From Chara braunii (lineage: Eukaryota > Streptophyta > Charophyceae > Charales > Characeae): 37,868 bases of DNA. Under the pieces are notes generated by a model. That model ran no database searches. It saw nothing but the letters and a program-made list of their open reading frames with translations, and was not told the origin of the DNA. The stretch lies in NCBI GenBank assembly GCA_003427395.1, contig BFEA01000322.1:790682-828549 (forward strand), written 5' to 3'. Below, piece after piece: positions 30,338-37,868 of the stretch (positions are counted from its first letter, which is position 1; each line of letters opens with the position of its first letter). The translations under genes were made by a program, and so were the position numbers.

Positions 30338-30626
30338 CTATTTTTACTCGTCTGACACGGCAAACGAGTTTACCGCTTTCATCGGCGAACAACCGAATCC
30401 TTGGAACCTCGACCTTCCACCATCACTTCCTCCTTCACGGTCTCAAATGAAGCAATCCATGGAATCATTATTAGTAATTCATCACTTTAAGCTTTACACG
30501 AGAGGGAGGGTAATAGTAATAGTGTCTACTGCAAAATCGTGCAGCGTGCAACTGAAAAAAAAATAAAAATAAAATCGTGCAGCATGCAGCCAATTAGTTA
30601 AACACGACTGCGTAATCACACGTTAC

Positions 30627-30782
30627 GTTAGCGACGCCCTACCGATCCCCTCCTTTTCCCCGAACAGAACGCATGGGTCATGTAGCGGAATCTGGCACAG
30701 GTTATACGTTTTACATTAGCAACGCTCTTACCTCTGTTTCCCGAACAGAACCCAGCAGGGGTCATGTAGCGGAATCTGGCAC
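30627..30782. repeat. Tandem duplication, ~86-bp period
   Basis: Both copies contain CCCGAACAGAAC and GGTCATGTAGCGGAATCTGG. The word CCCGAACAGAACGC resembles the MITE terminus CCCGAATAGAACGC. Confidence 0.8.
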
Positions 30783-30878
30783 GGGGTTGTGGGGGCTATG
30801 TTTCTTCTCGCTTTGCTCATATACCTCTCGTCATCGTCCCCTTCGCATCTCTTTGCTGCTTGCTCCTCTCTCTCGCTC

Positions 30879-30919
30879 TCCCTCCCTCCCTCCCTCCCTC
30901 CCTCCCTCCCTCCCTCCCC
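30879..30919. repeat. (CCCT)n microsatellite
   Basis: About ten tetramers. The flanks are pyrimidine-rich. Confidence 0.95.
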
Positions 30920-31512
30920 TCGCACACATGCCTACCATCAAAGTATCCCCATTCTCTCCTTTACCTGTGCCCCCCTCTCCCCCCGCCTTGGCAAACCGCC
31001 GGCTCTGGTTAGGACCATAGTTAGTCGGCAGGTGGTTATGCGCGCCGTCATTCCCCCAAGAGAACGCGCCTTCGACGTCATGAATTAGTGTATCGGAGGG
31101 CTGGTTTCAGAAGGTCGGATACCTTACAGATGTGATTTTTCATATACGCGTTCGATTCGAGGGAAGAGGGCAATGGGAGTGGGTTTTGATCATCGGCGGC
31201 TCTAACCTCCACTTGCCCTGACACTCTGACAAACGCACAGTCGACGAAGTGCCGACAGCGTCCGACGGCACTTTCATTATCGGTGTTGAACGGGGAAGGG
31301 GAAGGAAAGAACTTACACGACAGTGCGGCCGCCGTCGATCTGACGGGAAGAGAGAGATCTTTGCCGTCGATCTGACGGGAAGAGAGATCTTTTATATTCT
31401 TTTCTTGTCTTACCTGTGTGTGAAGGGGAAACGCTTTATCGAGCTCTGGGAGGGAGACGCAGCGACGCGCCAGTGTTTTTTTTTTTTTTCATTTTCGCAC
31501 GGTAGATGATCG
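30920..31512. other. No gene seen
   Basis: GTCGATCTGACGGGAAGAGA is repeated at about 31334 and 31367. Short open frames only. Confidence 0.4.
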
Positions 31513-31576
31513 TCTAACGGGCTCCGTTAGATAATCCTCTAACGGGCTCCGTTAGATAATCATCTAACGGGCTCCG
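31513..31576. repeat. 3 x 25-bp tandem repeat of small palindromes
   Basis: TCTAACGGGCTCCGTTAGA starts at 31513, 31538 and 31563 (third incomplete). Each is an 8-bp inverted repeat around GCT. Confidence 0.9.
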
Positions 31577-31692
31577 GTGTTCTTACACCTCTAACAACGA
31601 AGGAAGAAGAGAAGGGAAACGGAAGGATGCGTGGGGCAGTTTTTGTTGACGTTCGGCCTGCGACCATGGGCTGGTTCCCGTGGGATGGAAGA

Positions 31693-32115
31693 GAAATGTG
31701 GCCGCAGGGTGGGTGGGCCATGCAATGGATGAACTGAAAATTCGGAGGCTCTGTGGTAGGGAACCACACGGGTCTCAGAAATTTTAGTAGTGGGGTCTAG
31801 AGGAAGAGAATGTACAGAGAGGAGAGAGGTGAGAGAAGGCGCACATGAGGAAAAGGAGAGGGAGAAGAGGATGGCGAAAAGCGAAGGAGAGATGGAAGGG
31901 GGGTGGGAAATGTGGCCACCGGATGGGCCCCAATCCAATGGATGAACTGAAAATTCGGAGGCTCTGTGGTAGGTAACCACACGGGTCTCAGAAATTGTAG
32001 TAGTGGGCTCTCGAGGAAGAGAATGGAGGGAGAGGAGAGAGGTGAGAGAAGGCACATGAGGAAAAGGGAAAGGAGAGAGTGGAGGTGATGGCGAAAAGCG
32101 AAGGAGAGATCCAGT
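31693..32115. repeat. Tandem duplication, ~210-bp period
   Basis: Both copies contain ATTCGGAGGCTCTGTGGTAG, CCACACGGGTCTCAGAAATT and GATGGCGAAAAGCGAAGGAG. The long minus-strand open frame here is low complexity (Ser/Pro/Leu) and follows the repeat. Confidence 0.85.
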
Positions 32116-32118
32116 GGA

Positions 32119-32120
<2 letters not shown>

Positions 32121-32149
<29 letters not shown>
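32121..32149. repeat. G29 homopolymer
   Basis: Uninterrupted run of 29 G within a purine-rich tract. Confidence 0.95.
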
Positions 32150-32150
<1 letters not shown>

Positions 32151-32760
32151 GCGGCACGGAGAGAGGGCAGTGAAGAGGAGAGCGAGGAGAGAGTGTACTA
32201 GAGGGGGAGGGGATTAGGTGAAAGAAGAAGCTGGGGGTACACATGGAGGAAGAGGGGCGGGAGAAGAAAGGAAGTTGAAGGGAGAAGATAGAGAGCAAAA
32301 GAGGCCGGGGGGGGGGAGGAGGAGGAGGATCCAAACAAGGAAGGATGGTAGGAGAGGAGTGGGTAGATGAGGAGTAGGCAGGCGAGAAAGAGGAGGGATA
32401 GCAGGAGGAAAGGAACACAAGGCGGAGGAGGTGGAGGAGGACGGGGAGGAGGAGTCGGTAGATGAGGAGTAGGAGTGGGTAGATGAGGAGTAGGCAGGTG
32501 AGAAAGAGGAGGGATAGGAGGAAAGGAACACAAGGCGGAGGAGGAGGAGGAGCAGGAGGAGGAGGAGGAGAGACGAAAGGCTGCATACGAGGGAGAATAA
32601 GAAGACGTGGGAGGATGATCGGGAGAGTGCAAGAAGAGGATGAAGAGGAGCAGAGGGGTAGGGCGCAAGTAATTCTTAAAGAGAGCAAACTGAGGGGTGG
32701 TAAGCAGGTGGAGTAAGAAGAAGGGAAATGGAAACCATCTAGAGAAAAGAAGATAAGTCT
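32150..32760. other. Purine-rich tract, no gene
   Basis: Strong A/G bias on the plus strand with GGAGGA and GTAGATGAGGAG repeats. It opens frames of up to 392 codons on the minus strand that are biased composition, not protein. Confidence 0.7.
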
Positions 32761-32880
32761 GCGGAGCATGCAGAGAGGTAGGCGATGCCTGTACTGATCG
32801 AAGTACGTGTATTCTATTTACAGGCGCAGCTGGGGATGAAATAAAAACTTGTCCAAATTTGGTAACAACAACGGCATTGG

Positions 32881-33250
32881 TGAAGCGAAATATTCTTCAG
32901 TGTTGCAGATTGGGGTTTTGAAAAAAACTTTCCTAACTAAGGAACAAAGAGAAGAAAAGGATGAAGCGAAATATTCTTAAGCGTTGCAGATTGGGGTTTT
33001 GAAAAAAATCTTTCCTAACTAAGGAACAAAGAGAAGAAAAGGATGCCGAGCGTGCAGAGGGGAAAGAATACGAGGCTTATACATAGTATGTGTATTCTTA
33101 CAGGTGCAGTTGGTTGGGGATTAAATTAAACCTTTCCAAATTAAGGAACAACGGCATTAACGAGGCGAAATGTTCTTAAGTGTTGCATATTGGGATGCTT
33201 ACAAACTTTCCAAATTAAGGAACAATTCTGAAAATCTTTCCAAATTAAGG
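32881..33250. repeat. Tandem repeat, 81-bp period, 2 close and 1-2 diverged copies
   Basis: Copies start at 32881 and 32962 (GAAGCGAAATATTCTT then GTTGCAGATTGGGGTTTTG). A diverged copy starts near 33162. CTTTCCAAATTAAGGAA recurs at 33130, 33207 and 33236. Confidence 0.85.
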
Positions 33251-33557
33251 AATAACAACTGCATCGACTCCATGGAGAGCATACACTAGGTGACAGGAGG
33301 GGTGTGGCGACGTTTCTTTTCTCCTATGGAGGAACCTACTAACCCCTTCTGCGATTTCTTTTTCCCTTTCTCTCCAGGGTCACGAGTAAAACCCACTAAC
33401 GATTCGAAGTGTTGGTAGCAATGTCCATGTCTCACGATTTGCTTGCTCAGCAGGAGGGTCTGATGAATGCAAGGGGGCTATAGTATGTTCCACAGTCTAG
33501 ATTAGGCATGAATGGGGCTGCAATTGCTAACCTACCGTCAGGGCTATCATCTCATGT
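33251..33557. other. Upstream region of the phosphatase gene, no gene
   Basis: No ORF or motif of note. Boundary between repeat-rich DNA and the gene's proximal region. Confidence 0.4.
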
Positions 33558-33681
33558 GACCACGTGTCACACAACCTGATAAGGTTCTGACCACGTGTCA
33601 CACAACCTGATAAGGTTCCGACCACGTGTCACACAACCTGATAAGGTTTCGACCACGTGTCACACAACCTGATAAGGTTCC
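33558..33681. promoter_or_regulatory. 4 x 31-bp minisatellite, each unit with a CACGTG G-box
   Basis: Units are exactly 31 bp and differ at one or two bases near GGTT(C/T)(T/C)G. CACGTG occurs at 33561, 33592, 33623 and 33654, each as CCACGTGTCAC, which contains ACGTGTC, the core of plant ABA-response elements. The array ends 86 bases before the phosphatase ATG. Thirty-one bases is about three helical turns, placing the boxes on one face. The regulatory role is inference. Confidence 0.7.
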
Positions 33682-33767
33682 GCTTGGGAGTGTGACATGT
33701 GTGGATTGTTGCTCGTATTGTGCTGTAAAGCAGGTGGGAAGACGGGAACTGAGGATATAAGGAGGAC

Positions 33768-34739
33768 ATGGCAGCGGAGGTTGCAAGCAGCACTCGCTTT
33801 CTTGCGCTTTTCTCCGCCCGCCAGCGGTCTCTGGCTGCCTCCTGCTCGCAGGCCAAGAGCTCTGCAGCGCAGTCAACGCTTGGCTTCAGGAATGTGACCC
33901 CCCGAAGAAGAGGAGAAGTTTTCTCTGCCTTGTGCCCTGACAAGCCAGGTGTAAAAAGAACAGCCCCGGCCTCTTCACGTCTGTCGCCTGTGGTGGTGAG
34001 GGGTTGCCAAGGAGAAAGGACGGACGCTCAGGGTGCTGCTGCCCCTCTCTTTCGAAGCAGAGTCAGCAGCAGCAGCCTGCATACGGCGGCGGCTGTGCAG
34101 CGGCGCGTTTGTCAGCAAGAGGCTGGCCTGTGGCGTCGGCCGTGCTCAGGAAGGGTCATTGTTGCTGAGTCAGCAACCGATCCCGACAAGATGAGCACTA
34201 GGTCTGCATCTGCACGGGATCCATCGAAGCCGTTCTCGGTGCTCTTTGTGTGTCTGGGAAACATATGTCGCAGTCCAAGTGCCGAAGCGGTGTTCAGAAC
34301 GCTTGTGGAGAAGAAGGGTCTGGATTCTCAGTTTTTCATTGACTCGGCAGGGACTATAGACTTCCATGAGGGCAATCCTGCGGATGCAAGAATGAGGTCG
34401 GCGGCGAAGCGAAGAGGGATAGATATCACCTCCATATCTAGGGGAATTAAGCCATCGGATTTCCAGCAGTTCGATCTCATCCTTGCCATGGATAGGCAGA
34501 ACCATGAGGATCTCTTGAGAGCGTACCACACCTGGAGCAGGGACAAGAATCTGCCAGCAAACGGGAAAGACAAGGTCAAGCTCATGTGCTCCTACTGCCG
34601 GGAGCATACGGGTGTGCAGGAGGTGCCTGACCCATATTACGGTGGCAGGGAAGGGTTCGAAAGGGTACTGGATCTTCTGCAGGATGCTTGCACCGGGCTT
34701 CTCGATGAGATTTCCTCTACTGCGTTGCCAAGACAGTAA
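33768..34739 (+). CDS. Low-molecular-weight protein tyrosine phosphatase, probably plastid-targeted
   Basis: 323 aa in one exon. The C-terminal 168 residues are a complete LMW-PTP domain: P-loop FVCLGNICRSPSAEAVF with nucleophile Cys162 and Arg168 (C-x5-R), DSAGT at 192-196, LILAMDRQN at 237-245, and the general-acid loop VPDPYYGG with Asp288. The enzyme removes phosphate from phosphotyrosine through a Cys-phosphate intermediate. The first 155 residues are Ser/Ala/Arg-rich and poor in acids at the very start (MAAEVASSTRFLALFSARQR), like a plastid or mitochondrial presequence; cytosolic relatives are about 155-160 aa. ATG 33768 lies in a good context (GACATGG); Met142 is an alternative start giving a short form. 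The G-box array lies upstream. It is the only gene here with all catalytic residues and no break. Confidence 0.93.
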   Translation: MAAEVASSTRFLALFSARQRSLAASCSQAKSSAAQSTLGFRNVTPRRRGEVFSALCPDKPGVKRTAPASSRLSPVVVRGCQGERTDAQGAAAPLFRSRVSSSSLHTAAAVQRRVCQQEAGLWRRPCSGRVIVAESATDPDKMSTRSASARDPSKPFSVLFVCLGNICRSPSAEAVFRTLVEKKGLDSQFFIDSAGTIDFHEGNPADARMRSAAKRRGIDITSISRGIKPSDFQQFDLILAMDRQNHEDLLRAYHTWSRDKNLPANGKDKVKLMCSYCREHTGVQEVPDPYYGGREGFERVLDLLQDACTGLLDEISSTALPRQ

Positions 34740-34876
34740 GGGGGCGTACTCACACTAGGAGGGACTTTTTCTACTGTGTTCTGGACGTGATTGTGGTCAG
34801 ATTCATCCAGGTCGGGCTGTAATTGCCGTCAGATACATACAGAAAGTGCTTCTAGCGTGCATATGCTGTTAACCTT
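34740..34876 (+). other. Presumed start of the phosphatase 3' untranslated region
   Basis: Non-coding, directly after the TAA-type stop. No clear polyadenylation signal seen. Confidence 0.4.
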
Positions 34877-35350
34877 CGATGATTTTATCTCCTTGACTGC
34901 GTCCTCAAGAAACCCGAGACACGAAGAAGAACTTGGATCAGATTTATTTTATCTCCTCCACCGTTGCCAAGAAGAAACCCAAGACACCAACTTTGATGAG
35001 ATGCATCTCCTCGACTAGGACATGAACTTTAAAACTTCGATGAGATTTATCTCCTTGACTGTGTCATCAAGTTGATGAGATTTATCTCCTTGTCTGAGTC
35101 ATCAAGAAACTATCTTCTTCAACTATACATACAGACGAGATTTATCTCCTTGTCTGAGTAATCAAGAAACTATCTTCTTCAACTATACATACAGACTCGC
35201 AGGGCCTCTCTGCTATCTTCTGCTCTGCATCGTGGACTGTGTCATCAAGTTGATGAGATTTATCTCCTTGTCTGAGTCATCAAGAAACTAACTTCTTCTT
35301 CAACTATACGTACAGACTCGCAGGTCCTGTCTGCTATCTTCAGCTCTGCG
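34877..35350. repeat. Irregular tandem repeats downstream of the phosphatase gene
   Basis: The word GATGAGATTTATCTCCTTG, with GTCATCAAG following, recurs at about 35038, 35074, 35133 and 35253. ACTATCTTCTTCAACTATAC recurs at 35107, 35168 and (variant) 35285. Several units also share CAGACTCGCAGG. Confidence 0.85.
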
Positions 35351-35818
35351 TCGTCATGACACCAAACTACAGATAGTCAGGGACTCTCTGCTGTCCGTTG
35401 TGAACTCCGACAGGCGCCCGTATGCCGACCGTCCTCAGATCTTGGCAAGTAGGGGAAGGTTTATGTGGAGGGTGGTGATGATGGCCTTGCCCTCTGCGGT
35501 CTGCAGTAGATAGGAGGGGTTATTATTAATTAATGTTGGTGTCCTCTGCTTAGTTCGGGTAAGCCTTGAGCTTAATAGTTATGTAGACTTCGAGGGACGT
35601 ATATGTTGTAGATGTTGACGTATATGTATTATATGCTACTTCATACGATAATGGTATATGCTATTTGTTTGCTGTCTTTCCATTCTGGTGCCAGGTAGTT
35701 ATCAGTTGGTTTCAAGACTGAGAGATGTTGCGCCGCCATTATTTGCCAAACGATTCCATCTTTATACGAAGGGATGTTCAATCTAACCTGTTCCTTGCTT
35801 TCTGCTGAGTTGGTAGCT
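35351..35818. other. No gene seen
   Basis: Possibly the end of the phosphatase transcript, but no signal decides this. AT-rich around 35570-35660. Confidence 0.35.
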
Positions 35819-35925
35819 ACCGTCTTCCCCCGAATAGAACGCCGGGTAATTATCGCCGTATCTGGGCCGAAAGTTGTGCCAAATACAGCTATAATGACCG
35901 GGGGTTCTATTTGGGTGAAGACGGT
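35819..35925. mobile_element. MITE-like element, copy 2 (107 bp)
   Basis: Inverted ends ACCGTCTTCCCCCGAATAGA (left) and ACCGTCTTCACCCAAATAGA (right complement), about 34 bp each with few mismatches. Same family as 29357-29476. The middle words CCGAAAGTT here and AACTTTCGG there are inverted, so the cores are in opposite orientation. Confidence 0.75.
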
Positions 35926-36055
35926 AGCAGTTCAGGTGATGCGTTGTGAGCTTTCTGTTTCAGGAATCGTTTGAAAAATTGAAAACTATTTTTTTTTTTT
36001 TTCTTTAAAAAAATTGTTTTAGGAATCGTGTGTGTTCTTTTTTTCTTTTTCCTTC

Positions 36056-36150
36056 GAAAAAATTTGAACCATTATGTGTGTCATCCTTGCACAGGGGCCA
36101 TGCTAATGTTCATTCTCTGTATCGTTCCAATTTTAGCGGATGTCCCGAAC
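36056..36150 (-). pseudogene. U6 snRNA pseudogene, degenerate copy
   Basis: The minus strand reads GTTCGGGACATCCGCTAAAA, TTGGAACGATACAGAGAA, then ATTAGCATGGCCCCTG and GCAAGGATGACACACA, ending in GGTTCAAATTTTTT. These are the U6 5' hairpin, ACAGAGA box and AGC region. It has an insertion after ACAGAGA and lacks the TCGAGAAAT segment before the T-tail. No upstream USE or TATA at the right distance is seen. Confidence 0.85.
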
Positions 36151-36193
36151 GACTGCACAGGGATTATTTTGCTCTTCAAGGCCCAATATTTTT

Positions 36194-36378
36194 GGGCCAG
36201 GCAGCTAACTGCGGTACCATTGCTGGGCCCAGCCAGTCTCTGTATGTCTCATGGCATCGCATGTCACTTGACCGAAGTCCTTCAACTGAACAGTGGATCT
36301 CACATGATGTAATGCCACGAGACAGCAGAGAGACTGGCTGTGGGGCCAATGGATGGTGCAACAGTTCGGCTCTGGCCT
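36194..36378. repeat. 185-bp imperfect fold-back
   Basis: Left arm 36194-36270 and right arm about 36300-36378 pair over most of their length. For example CAGCCAGTCTCT and CTCATGGCAT on the left match complements of the right (CAGCCAGTCTCT, CTCGTGGCAT). The loop is about 30 bases. It could be a fold-back MITE or a pre-miRNA-like hairpin. Confidence 0.65.
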
Positions 36379-36554
36379 AAGAAACGTAGGACCTATATAT
36401 ACATCCGAGCCTCTTTCGTAGCCAGGCGGTTTCCTGCTGCGTGTTAAGCTTTTTGCTGAAACTCTAGGCAACATTTTTGTTTTGGTTTTGGCTGGCGCGC
36501 CACTGGCCATTTTGGGCTGGTTGCCCCGAGCCACCAATGTTTTTCGGAGAGGTT

Positions 36555-36567
36555 GGATCGTGATTCT
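36555..36567. repeat. Target-site duplication of the U6 insertion (left)
   Basis: GGATCGTGATTCT, identical to 36680-36692. Confidence 0.85.
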
Positions 36568-36679
36568 TTAAAAAAATTGGACCTTTTCTCGATTTATGCG
36601 TGTCATTCATACTTGCGCAGGGGCCATGCTAATCTTTGTTCTCTGTATCGTTCCAATTTTAACGGATGTCCCGAAGGAC
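36568..36679 (-). pseudogene. U6 snRNA retropseudogene
   Basis: The minus strand begins GTCCTTCGGGACATCCG and continues TTGGAACGATACAGAGAA, GATTAGCATGGCCCCTGCGC, GACACGCATAAATCGAGAAA and GGTCCAATTTTTTT: almost the whole U6 snRNA. It differs from the conserved sequence by four-base insertions after ACAGAGAA and within GCAAG..ATGACACG. Flanking 13-bp direct repeats show retroposition into a local repeat. No pol III promoter is visible at the expected spacing, so it is probably not expressed. Confidence 0.92.
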
Positions 36680-36692
36680 GGATCGTGATTCT
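36680..36692. repeat. Target-site duplication of the U6 insertion (right)
   Basis: GGATCGTGATTCT, abutting the U6 5' end. Confidence 0.85.
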
Positions 36693-37070
36693 CAAGTTGG
36701 CTGGGGCAAGCATTTTCGTTATAGTCTTGGTTGGCGCAGCCAACCATTTTGGTAGGGTCGATTCGAGCCTCTGAATTTTTTCGGAGAGGCTGGATCGCGG
36801 TTCTCTCTCTCTCTCTCTTTTTTTTTTTTTTGTTTTTTTGTTTTTTTTTTTAAACCAGCCAGAAAGCTTGTATGGGCCTAGGCGCAGCCAACCATTTTGG
36901 TAGGATTGCTCCGAGCCTCTGATTTTTTTCGGAGAGGCTGGATCGTGCGTGGTTCTCTCTCAAGTGGGTGGCTACCAGCCAGAAAGCTTGTATGGTCCTA
37001 GTGCTCACATTTCACAGGCCGTGGGCCGTGCGCCAATACAACAGAGTCTGGACCTCATAATTGTTCCCAT

Positions 37071-37130
37071 ACATTCAAGATGCATTTGGATGGACCTGCT
37101 CAGAAGGGCATCCAAATGCATGTTGAATGT
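37071..37130. other. Short hairpin, 22-bp arms, 16-base loop
   Basis: ACATTCAAGATGCATTTGG (37071 onward) pairs with 37109-37130 over 22 positions with a single mismatch. Length and loop are miRNA-precursor-like, though small for a plant. Confidence 0.7.
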
Positions 37131-37730
37131 CGAGGAGTGGAGCGTGCCCCCCTCTCGACAGCCACAGGAGAAGCCTAGGTAGTGTCAAATAAGTGAACTT
37201 GATGATATAATAAATTTAATAAATGCAAATAATCTCAGAGGGACAGCCTCATCTGATTTTGTATAAAAGCAATAGAATAATTTTTTTTGAATTTCTTTCA
37301 TATTTATGCCCTGTAATCCTGTTTTGCTGGCAGCAGTAGTATGAAAAGTAAAGGTGCATCGGTTGGTACAGCCATGGAGTTCTGAAATGCAGGTCACCAG
37401 ATGACCAGAATAAAATCATTCTGAATTGCCCCGTGGCCAGTCGATCCAACGATGATACCTCCAGGCCGTAGCCGCCCTTTAAAAAAATGGAAAAAAGAAA
37501 ATAAGAAGTAAAGATGCATTGATTACCGAGGGTGATATTGAGGTAGAGTCTCTTTCTTTTCCTTTTTTTGCAGTTGCGTTCTTTTTGCAGGACGAGCAGT
37601 GAAGAAGACTCTTTGAAATCCGACAATGCAAATCTGACAGTGACATCAACACAGTAGTTCTTCCTCCTACACATACTGACAACGCATAAACACACACTGA
37701 CACAAGGGAGAGGGGTGTGGATACATGGTA
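37131..37730. other. No gene seen
   Basis: AT-rich, with minus-strand open frames lacking motifs. Confidence 0.4.
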
Positions 37731-37868
37731 GATTATTGCTAGACTTCAAAAACATGCCAATACTTCAAAAAAAAAAAAAAAAAAGTTGCAGGAAAAAAAA
37801 AGGTTATTGCTGGACTTCAAAAACATGCCAANANNNAAAAAAAAAAAAAAAAAAAAAAAAAAANNNNA
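37731..37868. repeat. Scaffold-end duplication with poly-A and Ns
   Basis: TTATTGCT(A/G)GACTTCAAAAA and CATGCCAA occur at 37733 and 37804, each followed by A runs; Ns close the window. This is most simply a poorly resolved contig end. Confidence 0.75.

Larger units (their letters stand above)
36519..36970. repeat. Diverged tandem unit, about three copies, interrupted by U6
   Basis: TTTTTCGGAGAGG(C/T)TGGATCG occurs at 36541, 36777 and 36925. Each is preceded by CCGAGCC/TCGAGCC and followed by GGTTCTCTC or GATTCT text. CGCAGCCAACCATTTTGGTA recurs at 36734 and 36881. Confidence 0.75.

Noticed and set aside
31591-32769. 392-codon minus-strand ORF
   Set aside because: Ser/Pro/Leu-only composition from purine-rich repeats and a G29 run; other frames are open too.
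33558-33681. Regular 31-bp repeats as a possible CRISPR array
   Set aside because: Units are contiguous with no unique spacers, and the genome is eukaryotic.
34795-34835. Resemblance of a TGCCGTCAGAT word to the 29232 repeat
   Set aside because: The shared stretch is only about 20 bases with no clear element boundary.

Overview
The window looks like nuclear DNA of a green-lineage eukaryote. It holds Ty3/gypsy elements, one plastid-type nuclear phosphatase gene with a long N-terminal extension, U6 snRNA-derived sequences, TTTAGGG-like telo-box motifs and many minisatellites. A streptophyte alga of the Chara kind would fit, but that is inference. It is draft-assembly quality: scattered single Ns, a 265-N gap, an untrimmed Nextera mate-pair junction and a poly-A/N scaffold end.

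Region 1 (1-2085) is a GA microsatellite, a 100-codon plus-strand Ty3/gypsy RT fragment, and unassigned sequence. Region 2 (2086-25878) is one LTR-retrotransposon complex on the minus strand. A complete unit of about 22.1 kb runs from the 5' LTR (19842-24234) to the 3' LTR (2086-6458); each LTR is about 4.4 kb. Inside, in transcription order, are a tRNA-Asp-type primer-binding site, a 2-kb AT-rich leader, a 5-kb cluster of nine unfamiliar ORFs, a minisatellite, gag-protease, RT-RNase H and integrase. Upstream of the 5' LTR are the integrase end of a second unit and a truncated third LTR, so the arrangement is LTR-(deleted internal)-LTR-internal-LTR. The outer ends are flanked by CCGG. All coding parts carry stops and frameshifts.

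The most unusual content is the ORF cluster at 12905-17840. Three of its ORFs (called P1, P2 and P3 here) are tandem paralogues of a family I do not recognise, with collinear motifs. They lie on the gag-pol strand between PBS and gag, with very tight spacing to smaller ORFs, including one ATGA overlap. P1 and P2 both have an in-frame TGA exactly at codon 16.

Region 3 (25879-33557) has no convincing gene. It holds a palindrome beside the assembly gap, microsatellites, several tandem repeats, a MITE-like element, a G29 run, and a 257/258-bp false duplication around a Nextera junction adapter. Region 4 (33558-35350) holds the one intact gene, a low-molecular-weight protein tyrosine phosphatase in a single exon. 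A 4 x 31-bp minisatellite lies just upstream, each unit with a CACGTG G-box, and a repeat-rich stretch follows it. Region 5 (35351-37868) contains a second MITE copy, two U6 snRNA pseudogenes (one with a 13-bp target-site duplication), two hairpins and the degraded scaffold end.
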